Positions 37,780 through 49,390 of a DNA stretch of 64,000 bases are shown here, piece by piece. How positions within the stretch are numbered: the first letter of the stretch is position 1; each line of letters begins with the position of its first letter. Origin of the DNA: Tipula vernalis (Eukaryota; Arthropoda; Insecta; Diptera; Tipulidae); assembly GCA_958295665.1 (NCBI GenBank), contig OY282559.1, forward strand, positions 270,022,347 to 270,086,346, read 5' to 3'. A program made the translations under genes and the position numbers. The notes under the pieces are model-generated. The model saw only the letters and a program-made list of their open reading frames with translations, did no database searches and was not told where the DNA came from.

Positions 37780-39540
37780 AAAATTACGTATATACATGAA
37801 TACATCCATACTTTACTCAATTTTACCTCCAATTCAACTTTCAACCCAATCGATACCTGAATCTTTTAATCCTTTACACAATCCCAAATCAATCATCAGC
37901 TCAGCCTCCAACTCAATCTCTAACTCAACATCCCACTCAATTTCCACACAGTCTCCAAAGTAACCTCCAAATCAACCCTCAAACAAATCCTTAACTAAAT
38001 CGCTAATTCAACCTCAAATAACCCCAAATAAACATTCAACTCAACATTTAATTCAAGCCCAAACTCAATGGCTAACTCAATCCTCAAATTAACACGGTTC
38101 GAAAAATTAGATGCGTACATGAACTGAACTCTAATTAAATCAATTTAAACTCAAACTCAACCGTCAAATAAAGTCATAACAAAACTTTTCACACGAACCC
38201 AACGCAACCCTCATTCAACCCGGTACTCAATTCGTATCTTAATAAACAAATCTGCACGGTCTGTAAAACTAAATAACTTAACTCAACTTGCCATTTGTAA
38301 CGCAACTTAACCATCAAATCAACCCAAAACTCAATGCCAAACTCAATCCGCAAATCAGCACTGTCCGAAAAATTAAATATGTACACGACCCAAACTCAAC
38401 TCAACGTAAGCTCTAACCCAAATAAGCCAAGAACTAAACCCCGCACTTAACTTCAATTCAACGTTAACCCGGCTCAAATATTAACCCTCAACTCAATTAT
38501 GAACTCAACGCCCTTCGTTCCTCAAATCACCACAATTCGAAAATTTGAAACACTCAACTCACATCAACTCAATCTAAGACCCTTCTTAACTCGATCCTCA
38601 ACATAATCCCAAATCAACTCAAGCTAACCCTAACTCAGCTCTAAATAATGCTCGCACCAGCTAAACTGTGCAATCAACCTTGACCTAACCCCAACCCAAC
38701 TGCGACTCAATCCCCCAACTCAACCCTCAACTCAACTTCGAATCAGAACTCCGCCCTTGAAAATCAACCCATACTGAACTTTTTAACTGAATCTTCAGTT
38801 CAACCTCCAACTCAATTTATGACTTAACCTCCAACTCAATCGCAATACAATTCTAAACGCAATCACCAACATAGTTTCACTTTATGAACTCGACTCAGAA
38901 CAATTCAAGCTAACTATCAACTTTCATCTCAATTCAAATTCCAAATAAATACCTAACCACAACCAACTCCAACTCAACCACTAATTCAGCCAACAACTCA
39001 ACACCAAACTCAATGCCCAACTCAATCTCCAAATCATTTTGGTCCGAAAATATACCCGCAATTCAACTCAAGCTAACTTCAAATTTTACCCACAACCCTT
39101 CCCTAATAAATTCACAAATGAACCGCTTACTAAACCACAACTCGACCAAAACTCAACTTCCAACTTAACTTTCAAACCAGTAAGGTTGGAAAACTGCCCG
39201 TGTCTATAAATCCAACTCAATCCTAATTTAACCACTAGCTCGTCCCCCAACTCAACCCTCCACTTAACCACAAACTCAACGTCCAACTCAATCCTGAAAT
39301 CAACGATACTCAAAAACTGCATTAGTATATGAACTCAACTCAAAACAAATCAAGCTAACTTCCAACATAAGTCCAAAAAAACGCAATGCTTAACCGCTGC
39401 AGGAGTTGAACTCAAAATCAACCCCAGCCCAGCCCTAGTACAACCACAACTAAACCTTAATTCGACCTGTAACCCAGCCCAATAAACCCCGAGCTCACGC
39501 CCAGCTCCCAAATCAATAAGGTCTTAAAAATTAATAATAC
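37780..39540 (+). repeat. CAACTC-rich tract with a periodic GGTTCGAAAAATTAGAT marker
   Basis: About 1.76 kb of AACTCAA words. A marker close to GGTTCGAAAAATTAGAT, followed by a GTACATGAACTCAACTC phrase, recurs near 38095, 38355, 38528, 39035, 39180, 39305 and 39513. The tract is therefore a decayed tandem of larger units, about 130-500 bp apart, rather than simple sequence. It abuts copy 2 of family A. Confidence 0.7.
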
Positions 39541-39547
39541 TTAATTT

Positions 39548-40900
39548 ATCCAGTGTCGCCACCGAAGGTCTACGCCTGTGGTCTGCAATTGGTCGATTTC
39601 CAAAGTAACGGAATTTCAATCAAGGGAATCGTAGATGTCAATATCATTTTGAATGGCGCAGAAATCGACAATATTCCTTCTGTATTTGTGGATGGTTATC
39701 GCGCAAATGTTGAATGAAGTCCTCAACAAGTACAACCGTCTTTTCTCAGAGGTGTTGGGTCCATTTCGAGGTCAGCCAGTATTCCTCAAAATTGACGTCA
39801 TGGTTCATCCAGCTCAAATACCGCCAAACCGCATTCCACTTGCCACAAATGGAATGGTCGAAGCTGAGCTCGATAGACTCACAGAAGAAGGAATTCTTGT
39901 GCCAGTAGAGAATTCTGACTGGGAAAATCCAATCGTTCCCCTGCGAAAGAGTGGTTGATTAATCCGGATCGGCAAAAACTACAGGTTAACACTAAATAAG
40001 GCTTTGAAACGTCACTGTTTTCCGTTTCAATCTTGGAACACAATTTGGAATTTCATTTACTTCTGGAATTTTCCTAAATTTCATAGAAAATTTACTGCCA
40101 GAGATTTCGTGAGTCGTTCCCTATTTCGACGATATCGTGATTACTGGAAGGAAAAGAGATCGATCTTGTTCTACTCGAAGGCTCTATCGAAGGTGGAGGG
40201 ATATTTTGCCCAAATGGATCGTGAGGCAGTAGCAATCGCCTAAGAGATTACAAAATTTTACGAATTCGTCTACGGAAGATTTTACCATCATCACGGAGCA
40301 ATGGCCTTTATCAGAATAAACAAATTCTTATTATAATGTTAGCGCAGATTTTAAGATGACGTAAATTCCTTAATGCGTACAGTCACGAAAATGTTTACCG
40401 TTGAGGCGCAAAGATGAGTAACGCCGACTGCATAGTTAGCCGCCTACCACTTCCAAGATATGTTGAACTAACTTTTATCATGGTACGATGATGGAACAAT
40501 GTTGATCTCTCCAAAGTTCAAAGCTGGGCGATAGGGTGGTAGCCGGATAAACTGGATGGTACAGATAAATTTTAACTTATTTCATCCGCCGCAACGAAAG
40601 GTCTTGTCTACCAGGATGGACTGCAATATCGAGTAAACCCGACCGGAGTTTTCTCATGCACCTCGTAAACCATGACAATCAACTAAATATCCATTTTCGA
40701 GCCTTCATGTTGACTACGCTGGGCCTTTCCAGGGTTATATTTTCAACAACATCGTCGAAGTACCCTATCTATAACGACTAAAATTATTGTTCACATCTCA
40801 CGGATCTGATCGTATCGGACAATAGTTCAGCATTTACGTCGCAGGAGTTCTTATCGTTTTGTGATTGAAACCAGATCTGACACGTTTCCGAAGCGGGATT
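39548..40900 (+). pseudogene. Ty3/gypsy pol relic
   Basis: RT start at 39700-39960 (NEVLNKYNRLFSEVLGPFRG, MVEAELDRLTEEGILVPVEN, NPIVPLRKSG). After a stop it continues as YRLTLNKALKRHCFPF. Most of RT is deleted. An RNase H piece lies at 40165-40300 (FYSKALSKVEGYFAQMDREA, then FYEFVYGRF). A DCIVSRLPLP linker is near 40430 and an integrase start HVDYAGPFQGYIF-like patch near 40705-40740. The second integrase Asp region (40805-40860) is eroded. Many stops; dead. Confidence 0.75.
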
Positions 40901-40902
40901 TC

Positions 40903-41330
40903 TAGCTCGTTTAGTATTTAGTCACTGTATCACACCATCTACTACTAAGAAACAAGTCCAAGGAGGCTATCAAATAGATTGATTTCGGTGGCCAATTGAC
41001 ATCACCGTCTTGTGAGATAACGTGTCCCGGAAACTTCTCGTGCAATAAAGCCATTGTTGCATTGGTTGTGTGGCATGTGCCACCGTCTTGTTGAAACCAC
41101 ATATTGTCCACATCCGTATCATCCAATTCGGGTCATAAAAAGTTAGTTATCATGGTATGATAGTGTTCACTATTCTCCAGACCAAAAACCACATTAAACA
41201 GTGTTTTTGGCTTGAACTGCTTGTCCGAACACGCATTGATGATTTACGCCCATTTATTTCTTTTTGAACGCGCAATTTTATAATAGGCTTTGATAATTTT
41301 AACACGTTGTGCCAACCTGTATCTATGCAA
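40903..41330 (-). pseudogene. DD41D mariner transposase fragment 2
   Basis: Minus strand, same family as 35994-36222 and sharing its left breakpoint TAGCTCGTTT. It extends further: upstream of the DDTDVDNMWFQQDGGTCHTT segment there is a weak NTVNVVFGLENSEHYHT part. FPGHVISQDGDVNWPPKS follows, then a damaged LDLFL. Spacing between the second and third Asp is about 41-42 residues. Confidence 0.8.
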
Positions 41331-43453
41331 GACCTAAATTGTTAATGACTGGAGATGACAGATGTCAATATATGAAACCTTTTTTTAAAAGACATTTAGA
41401 TTTTATTCACTAATGTAATGGTGAAGTAACCCTTGACCTACCCATTATAAGACAGGACAACAACAAATATTCGTAGATAATTTCCTTCATTCTAGGCATT
41501 TTAATACAAAGTTACAATGGACGTCTTGAAAAGATATCACAATATCAGGGCGGGACAGCAGGGATGATATGTGGCTAATATTACGACTGACCGAGGAGTC
41601 GGATAGATGTAATTTATTGCTTTAGCTGACGACCTAGTGTGTCTCTTTAAGTTAACCTTCTTATTATTAGTAGAAACTAGGTGCTAAAGGTACTTTTTCA
41701 AAACCAACGATCCTACTGTTACAACATGTGCGGTGATCAGATCAAAAAGCTGTTTGATTTAAAATGGAATTCGTTCGATACTTTGAATAACCAGAATTTT
41801 TACGAAATGTAATTTAAACCCTAAGCACTCCGGAAAATTATTAACAGAACCTTTTGAGATCCCCAGACGATTTCATACTAACTATATATGATTCTCCAAT
41901 CAAATTATTTCCACAAATCTTCAACAGCAAAGATTTTCTCACCATCATGTTGATGAATACAAACATACTGAAAACATTTAAAAAGGTCCAAACATAAAAT
42001 TAAATTCCGGCAAAATTCATAAATTACCATACCATTTCCAATGCAATGTGCTATGAAATTAAAAGTAAAAATTCAGCCGAAAGACATAAAATTTGTGTAA
42101 ATCATAATTCATTTTCACGGTTTTTCATTTCGGTATCTATATAATTTACCTACCAAACATAACATGGTTAACCAAAAAAAAAAACAAAATAAAAAAAAAA
42201 AAATCCCAGTAAATCTTCATTTATAATTTAAATAAAGGCGGACAGGGTCAAGGACCCAATCACTATATACCAAAAAAAAAACGAATTCCAATAACCAAAA
42301 TAAAATCATTCATCTCTTGCAGACACAGTGGCAACAACATCAATATATTATATTACATACATACCATATATGAATGCGGTGCAAATCAATCCAGATCCTT
42401 AATTTTAATGTTGGTTTGCGGTTCGTTTATATTTTTCCCAAAAAAAAAAAAAAAAAAAATGCCCAGGCCGTCTCTTACACATAAATTCAGAGAGCGAGAC
42501 ATGACAAAAAGTGATATATGTACGTACATACACATATTCGTTTTGTGTATTTGTCACACCCTTTTAAAATAAAGATCATATAAGAGATGAAACGAAGGAA
42601 TATGAACACACAAAATCTATATGTACGTCTTGTACAATAACAACAACAACAACAACACAAAAACCACTTGAATATGATTATCCTTTTACATATTTATAAC
42701 AAATTATGTTAATCTCATGTGAATTTTATTTTCTCGCCTCAATGAAATTATGTTTGATGGTTGTGTACCACGTCGTCTCGTATATGTTTTATGTTTTTTG
42801 TTGTTGTTGTTGCTGTGTTCAGTGATCTTTTGGGACATTTTAATTTTATTTGTTTTCTTTTTTTTTGTGAATAAATACGGTATGTCATTAATGTTATATG
42901 TACACATATGTACGTATGTACATACATATTATATGCAATACACTATGTATGTGAAAGGCATGTCGCTCCAAAAGTAAATAATATCGATATTTTAGTTTAT
43001 GATTTATGTTTCATTTAAATTATACGAAAATGCATATTAGATTTTGTAATCAGCCCGATCATCAATCATTTATTAACAAGAAATGAAGGATATTTGAAGT
43101 AAAAGCTGTCATGCCTGGAAGTAAACAATACGAGTATATGTATGTATGTATGTGCGCGCACATATGTGTAATTATCTCCGTTACTGATTCACTTGTCAGA
43201 AAGTTGGGTATGTATAATGTATAAAGACACAAGTTATGTAAATCATTTGATTTCAAAAGCATAATGGCTTTATGGTTGCTTTTACTGAGTTCTTTAATAT
43301 AATTGAAACCAAAGGGTCGAATGTAACGAAGTACCGAATTATATATGCTTGTATTTGTTTTATTAATTATATTGTGCTAGTCGAATATTTCAACATTGAT
43401 GGGTCCTGGGTAGAAAACACAATTCGAGTATGCTGGCAAAACAGATATATTAG
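41331..43453. other. Non-coding stretch with microsatellites
   Basis: A runs at 42175-42200 and 42440-42458; CAA repeat at 42639-42656 and its complement TTG at 42799-42815; GTACATACATAT repeats at 42897-42930 and 43138-43155. Open frames here come from these runs. No gene recognised. Confidence 0.6.
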
Positions 43454-43489
43454 GTCTGTTTGATAATTGGCATGGAGCGGGCAGTGCTT
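43454..43489 (+). repeat. Inverted repeat end (pairs with 53454-53489)
   Basis: GGTCTGTTTGATAATTGGCA and what follows to GCAGTGC matches the reverse complement of 53454-53489 in about 31 of 36 positions. See findings for whether they bound one element. Confidence 0.6.
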
Positions 43490-43689
43490 ATCGGAGCATG
43501 TGGAACATTCGCACTGCGATACACTGCGCAATGTGTACTAGGTTTTTTTTTTTTTTGATTTATCAGTTCACCTTTTTTTATTTAATTTGGTTTATGTGAA
43601 GTAGGGTATTTATAAATTAATCAATTAATCGATAGTCCGATTAATCGGAGACTACTAATCAATTAATCGCAAAATAACAAAAAAAGTAT

Positions 43690-44130
43690 GATCCGATTTA
43701 TACAAATTTGGCTTGTACGTTGGAAATGGCATTGTAAAATGATTTTTGTGCCTTGAAAATTCGATTCTAAAATGATGTTTACATAAAGTTCTGGAATATG
43801 GCCTAATAGAATGGAACTTGGCTATTCCTTAACCGGCTTATGTATTGGAAATGGGATTCTAAAATAATTTGTTTTGTATTCCTTAACCGATTAAAATGAA
43901 ATTCGATATATGCGTTGGAAATGTGATAAACTAATTTCTGGAATATGGCTAGTTAGGATGGAACTTGGTTATTTCTTAACCAATTTTTGAACTGGCCTCA
44001 GCATGAATGAACCTCATCAGCTGTCTGGTTCACAGAAACCTCAAGAAAAAATCGATTTTATGATATTGTCTCTTAAGGGTTTTGTGAATCTGGTAGCTGT
44101 TGAAGTTTCTCATATTGAATTTCTTATACA
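43690..44130 (+). repeat. Family A fragment (105-bp units plus part of the core)
   Basis: Forward units (GGAATATGGCCTAATAGAAT, GGAACTTGGCTATTCCTTAA), then a TTTGTGAATCTGGTAGCTGTTG segment that matches the 3460-3510 part of copy 1. Confidence 0.65.
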
Positions 44131-44187
44131 TCTGTCGGGAAATTTATTCACAATTAAAGAAATAAAAATATTTCACAATATTTATGA

Positions 44188-44530
44188 AAGCTATTTCACA
44201 ATAAGGAGCACTTATTCTCAGACAAATAATATAATATTGATAAAATAAATATTTGAGTTGTATAAATATTTAAAAATTGTATTGATTGTATTTTATTGAT
44301 TTAAAGTGAAATATCATGGATTTCGTTAATAATAATAATTTACCAATTACGTATGTGTATAAATACTTAAACACTTTATATAAATTAAGGTGTAATCAAT
44401 TAAATCTATTTTTCAACGAATCATGCGTAAGAAAGGACGTTATACCAAAATAGATAAACATACAAATTAGGAGTAATACAAGAACGGCCATTCATATAAA
44501 AGCTAAAGCGGAAAGATGTGGTTAAAGAAT
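44188..44530 (+). repeat. Penelope terminal segment, left copy
   Basis: 44188-44310 is a direct repeat of 51735-51850 (ATTTCACAAT, ATTCTCAGACAAA, TAAATATTTAAAAATTGTAT). It continues into a leader ending at 44508-44530 with the words that start the Penelope ORF at 49391-49413. Arrangement of a Penelope 3' end joined to a 5' leader is usual for the long terminal repeats of these elements. Confidence 0.6.
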
Positions 44531-47500
44531 TGATTGATTGATTTCAATGTACGATCAAGCATTAAGCAAGTCTCCCGTATTATAAATGCGAATACCACAC
44601 CACTATACCCATGTTACAACAAGACACATAACTCTCTCTCACCAAGGAAATATGTACCATCATACTCAGCTTTTCGTGAAGCCAAACGTAGCAATATTCA
44701 CTCCGTAAAGAAAAGCGAAACATCGATAACCACATAAGTCTAATAGTGTGATATCCGCCCCTGGCCAGGCAGCCACCGTACACCTTTTTACATGTAACAA
44801 AATCGCGGGATGGGAAAGAAATGTTAGTGAGGACAGACTCGGCCCGTTTACAGACACCTAATAAAGCTGATAGTCAGTGTTTTATGACAGCACAACGACA
44901 ACACAATTATAATATTAATAATAAAACGTTGGAACCTGATTGATCTGAAATAATATCTTAAACTAGAATTTATATTTATATAATATTCCAAACTTCCGAT
45001 TAACAAAATTGATGATAAAATATATTTCGATGTTCTTCTGAAACCAAAAAACAAATTCGTTATTTATTTCTAATCTCACTTAGTCCAACCGCTCTATAAT
45101 TTCAAATATTTAAGTATTAGCATTCAACAATTACACCGAAAAACTTATTTCACTAAATTTAATTCAATTTAATTTTAATAAAAATTAATTTAATTTCAAC
45201 CCAAAACCTATTTTACTTCACCATTAATTCATTATTTAAAATCAGTCCTTATCACCCTTAAATAAAATAAATTTAATTCAACATCTAAATTAAACGACAG
45301 CAAATTAATTACTAACTATATAACCTGAAAATCAAGATACATAAAAATTGTATTCCTAAATTATGAATTTTAAACACTAAATGTATTTTTTTTAAACTAA
45401 AATTCTAAAATCAAAAACTAAAATCTGAAACCCTAAAAAATGTATTTCCAATTCCTGCTTAACTAGCTATTGCCAGAAATTAAAGAAATTAATTAACTAA
45501 TTCCAGGAATACCACAGAAATCAAAATTAAATAATTAATTGTTTATTACTTCATTCTGCTTAAAAGCTTAAATACTAATAGTTCAACCTTTTCATACTAA
45601 ATTATAGTTAATAAATCAACTATAAAAATGAAATAAACAATTAAATAATGAACGATAATTAAATAAAAAGCCGCGTCCGATTTCTCTGCTCTAAAAGTCC
45701 AATAATAAATAATTAAAATAATGAACAATAATAGGTAAACATTGAAGCCGAGCCCGGTTTCCCATCTGCACATTTCACTGCTGCATTTTTAATTAATAAT
45801 TAAATTGTAACACAAAAATTTATTGCAATTACTTATTTTTTAAAAATTTAAAATTCAAATTTAAATTATCTGATTCCTGAAACCATATAAGTTCAGTTCC
45901 AGATTTACAACTTTATTAGTTAATTCCACACATACCTAAAAATTCAAATCAAATTGATAATTAATTAATTGCTTACTAATTAATCTATTCCGTTTAAATC
46001 CCACTGCACAATAATTAAAAATAATCAAGAACACAATAAAAGTTTAATAAAAGTTTAACAAAAGTTTAATAAAAGTTTAACAAAAATTTAACAAAAGTTT
46101 AATAAAAGTTTAACAAAAGTTTAATAAAAAATCAATAAAAGTATAACAAAAGAATAAAAGTTGAATAAAAGTTTAACAAAAGTTTAACAAAAGTTTAATA
46201 AATATTTAACAAAACTTTGACAAAAGTTTGATAAAAGTTTATCAAAAGTTTAACAAAAGTTTAACAAAAGTTTAACAAAAAATTAATAAAAGTTTAACAA
46301 AAGTTTAATAAAAGATTAACAAAAGATTAATAAAAGTTCAATAAAGTTAAATAAAAGTTTAAAAGTTTAAAAGTTTAAAAGTTTAAAAGTTTAAAAGTTT
46401 AAAAGTTTAAAAGTTTAAAAGTTTAAAAGTTTAAAAGTTTAAAAGTTTAAAAGTTTAAAAGTTTAAAAGTTTAAAAGTTTAAAAGTTTAAAAGTTTAAAA
46501 GTTTAAAAGTTCAAAAGTTTAAAAGTTTAAAAGTTTAAAAGTTTAAAAGTTTAAAAGTTTAAAAGTTTAAAAGTTTAAAAGTTTAAAAGTTCAAAAGTTT
46601 AAAAGTTTAAAAGTTTAAAAGTTTAAAAGTTTAAAAGTTTAAAAGTTTAAAAGTTTAAAAGTTTAAAAGTTTAAAAGTTTAAAAGTTTAAAAGTTTAAAA
46701 GTTTAAAAGTTTAAAAGTTTAAAAGTTTAAAAGTTTAAAAGTTTAAAAGTTTAAAAGTTTAAAAGTTTAAAAGTTTAAAAGTTTAAAAGTTTAAAAGTTT
46801 AAAAGTTTAAAAGTTTAAAAGTTTAAAAGTTTAAAAGTTTAAAAGTTTAAAAGTTTAAAAGTTTAAAAGTTTAAAAGTTTAAAAGTTTAAAAGTTTAAAA
46901 GTTTAAAAGTTTAAAAGTTTAAAAGTTTAAAAGTTTAAAAGTTTAAAAGTTTAAAAGTTTAAAAGTTTAAAAGTTTAAAAGTTTAAAAGTTTAAAAGTTT
47001 AAAAGTTTAAAAGTTTAAAAGTTTAAAAGTTTAAAAGTTTAAAAGTTTAAAAGTTTAAAAGTTTAAAAGTTTAAAAGTTTAAAAGTTCAAAAGTTTAAAA
47101 GTTCAAAAGTTTAAAAGTTTAAAAGTTTAAAAGTTTAAAAGTTTAAAAGTTTAAAAGTTTAAAAGTTTAAAAGTTTAAAAGTTTAAAAGTTTAAAAGTTT
47201 AAAAGTTTAAAAGTTTAAAAGTTTAAAAGTTTAAAAGTTTAAAAGTTTAAAAGTTTAAAAGTTTAAAAGTTTAAAAGTTTAAAAGTTTAAAAGTTTAAAA
47301 GTTTAAAAGTTTAAAAGTTTAAAAGTTTAAAAGTTTAAAAGTTTAAAAGTTTAAAAGTTTAAAAGTTTAAAAGTTTAAAAGTTTAAAAGTTTAAAAGTTT
47401 AAAAGTTTAAAAGTTTAAAAGTTTAAAAGTTTAAAAGTTTAAAAGTTCAAAAGTTTAAAAGTTTAAAAGTTTAAAAGTTTAAAAGTTTAAAAAATTAAAA

Positions 47501-49390
47501 GTTTAAAAGTTTATAAGTTTAAAAGTTTAAAAGTTTAAAAGTTTAAAAGTTAAAAAGTTTAAAAGTTTAAAAGTTTAAAAGTTTAAAAGTTTAAAAGTTT
47601 AAAAGTTTAAAAGTTTAAAAGTTTAAAAGTTTAAAAGTTTAAAAGTTTAAAAGTTTAAAAGTTTAAAAGTTTAAAAGTTTAAAAGTTTAAAAGTTCAAAA
47701 GTTTAAAAGTTTAAAAGTTTAAAAGTTTAAAAGTTTAAAAGTTTAAAAGTTTAAAAGTTTAAAAGTTTAAAAGTTTAAAAGTTTAAAAGTTTAAAAGTTT
47801 AAAAGTTTAAAAGTTTAAAAGTTTAAAAGTTTAAAAGTTTAAAAGTTTAAAAGTTTAAAAGTTTAAAAGTTTAAAAGTTTAAAAGTTTAAAAGTTTAAAA
47901 GTTTAAAAGTTTAAAAGTTTAAAAGTTTAAAAGTTTAAAAGATTAAAAGTTTAAAAGTTTAAAAGTTTAAAAGTTAAAAAGTTTAAAAGTTTAAAAGTTT
48001 AAAAGTTTAAAAGTTTAAAAGTTTAAAAGTTTAAAAGTTTAAAAGTTTAAAAGTTTAAAAGTTTAAAAGTTTAAAAGTTTAAAAGTTTAAAAGTTTAAAA
48101 GTTCAAAAGTTTAAAAGTTTAAAAGTTTAAAAGTTTAGAAGTTTAAAAGTTTAAAAGTTTAAAAGTTCAAAAGTTTAAAAGTTTAAAAGTTTAAAAGTTT
48201 AAAAGTTTAAAAGTTTAAAAGTTTAAAAGTTTAAAAGTTTAAAAGTTTAAAAGTTTAAAAGTTTAAAAGTTTAAAAGTTTAAAAGTTTAAAAGTTTAATA
48301 AAAGTTTAACAAAAGTTTAATAAAAGTTTAACCAAAGTTTAATAGAAGCTTAACAAAAGTTTAATAGAAGTTTAACAAAAGTTTAATAATAGAACAATAG
48401 TTTAATAAAAGTTTAGTAAACGTTTAACAAAAGTTTAACAAAAGTTTAATAAAAGTTTAATAAATATTTAACAAAATGTTGACAAAAGTTTAACAGAAGT
48501 TTAATAAAAGTTTCATAAAAGTTTAACAAAAAGTTTAACAAAAGTTTAATGGAAGTTCAACAAAAGCTTAATAAAAGTCTAATAAAAGTTTAAAAGTTTA
48601 AAAGTTCAAAAGTTTAAAAGTCTAAAAGTTTAAAATTTTAAAAGTTCAAAATTCAAAAGCCCAAAAGTCTTAAAGTCTAAAAGTTTGAAAGTTCAAAAGT
48701 TTAAAGGGCGTAAGTAAATTTCTTAGTTAAAAAACCCTAATCCCTACGAATCGTTTATTACCCTCAAGGACCAATATCAGCCGTTGCCAATAATGATGAC
48801 AAAGGTTTGGCTACCATATGGAATAGGCCTCTATTACTTAATTAAAAGCCTTAATCAATACGAATCATTCATTTAATAAAAGTTCTACAAAAGTACCCTC
48901 TTTGAAATTACACTTCAACTTTAGAACGCCATATACCGTTTTTTAATGAACACTCATAAAATAAATCAATTAAAATTACATGAAACAACGCACACAATAC
49001 AAAACAAATCTACAACACTTTTCTGTGGTTTTTTTTGATACTCTCTTACCAATTTTAATGTGACAATATTGTCAAATCACATTAATAATTCACTTCTGAT
49101 TGCAATTTCAACACACCACTTGTAGCTTTATAATTCTTTTTTTTTTTTCAATCAAAGCAAAATTAACTCAGGCCATTTCACTTTAGAAGCTCAGATTTTA
49201 TTTTATTTATAAACCACTGTTGCACCCAAAATTTCACGTCTAACTTACATTACATGCATCACAAACAACTTTATTATTACTTTTAACAATTAATTAATCT
49301 AAATTAACACTTATTATTATTTTTTTTTTAATTTTAATTAGCACAGCAAGAAATATGACTTCTATATCCTGCACTACCTGTGTGTATGAT
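44531..49390. other. 4.86 kb AT-rich insert within the Penelope element
   Basis: Bounded by two copies of the 22-bp phrase CGGAAA(A)GATGTGGTTAAAGAAT. It has no recognised protein. 44531-46027 and 48703-49390 are AT-rich, the first starting TGATTGATTGATTTCAATG. A pair of weak direct repeats (CCTAATCCCTACGAATC at 48728, CCTTAATCAATACGAATC at 48849) lies after the satellite. Confidence 0.45.
46028..48702. repeat. AAAAGTTT satellite flanked by an 11-bp variant
   Basis: 46353-48297 is about 243 near-perfect copies of the 8-mer AAAAGTTT, with scattered single-base variants (AAAAGTTC about ten times). On both sides (46028-46352, 48291-48595) the unit is 11 bp, AATAAAAGTTT alternating with AACAAAAGTTT. 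A decayed 8-mer run closes the array at 48596-48702. The pure centre and older flanks fit array growth from within. Confidence 0.95.

Noticed and set aside
42639..42815. Inverted CAA/TTG repeats as element ends
   Set aside because: They are simple microsatellites and their flanks do not pair.
44534..44857. Overlapping 63-67 codon frames in a more GC-rich patch
   Set aside because: No motif recognised on either strand; both strands are open by chance over a short span.
46353..48297. CRISPR-like repeat array
   Set aside because: The unit is 8 bp with no spacers, and the genome is eukaryotic.
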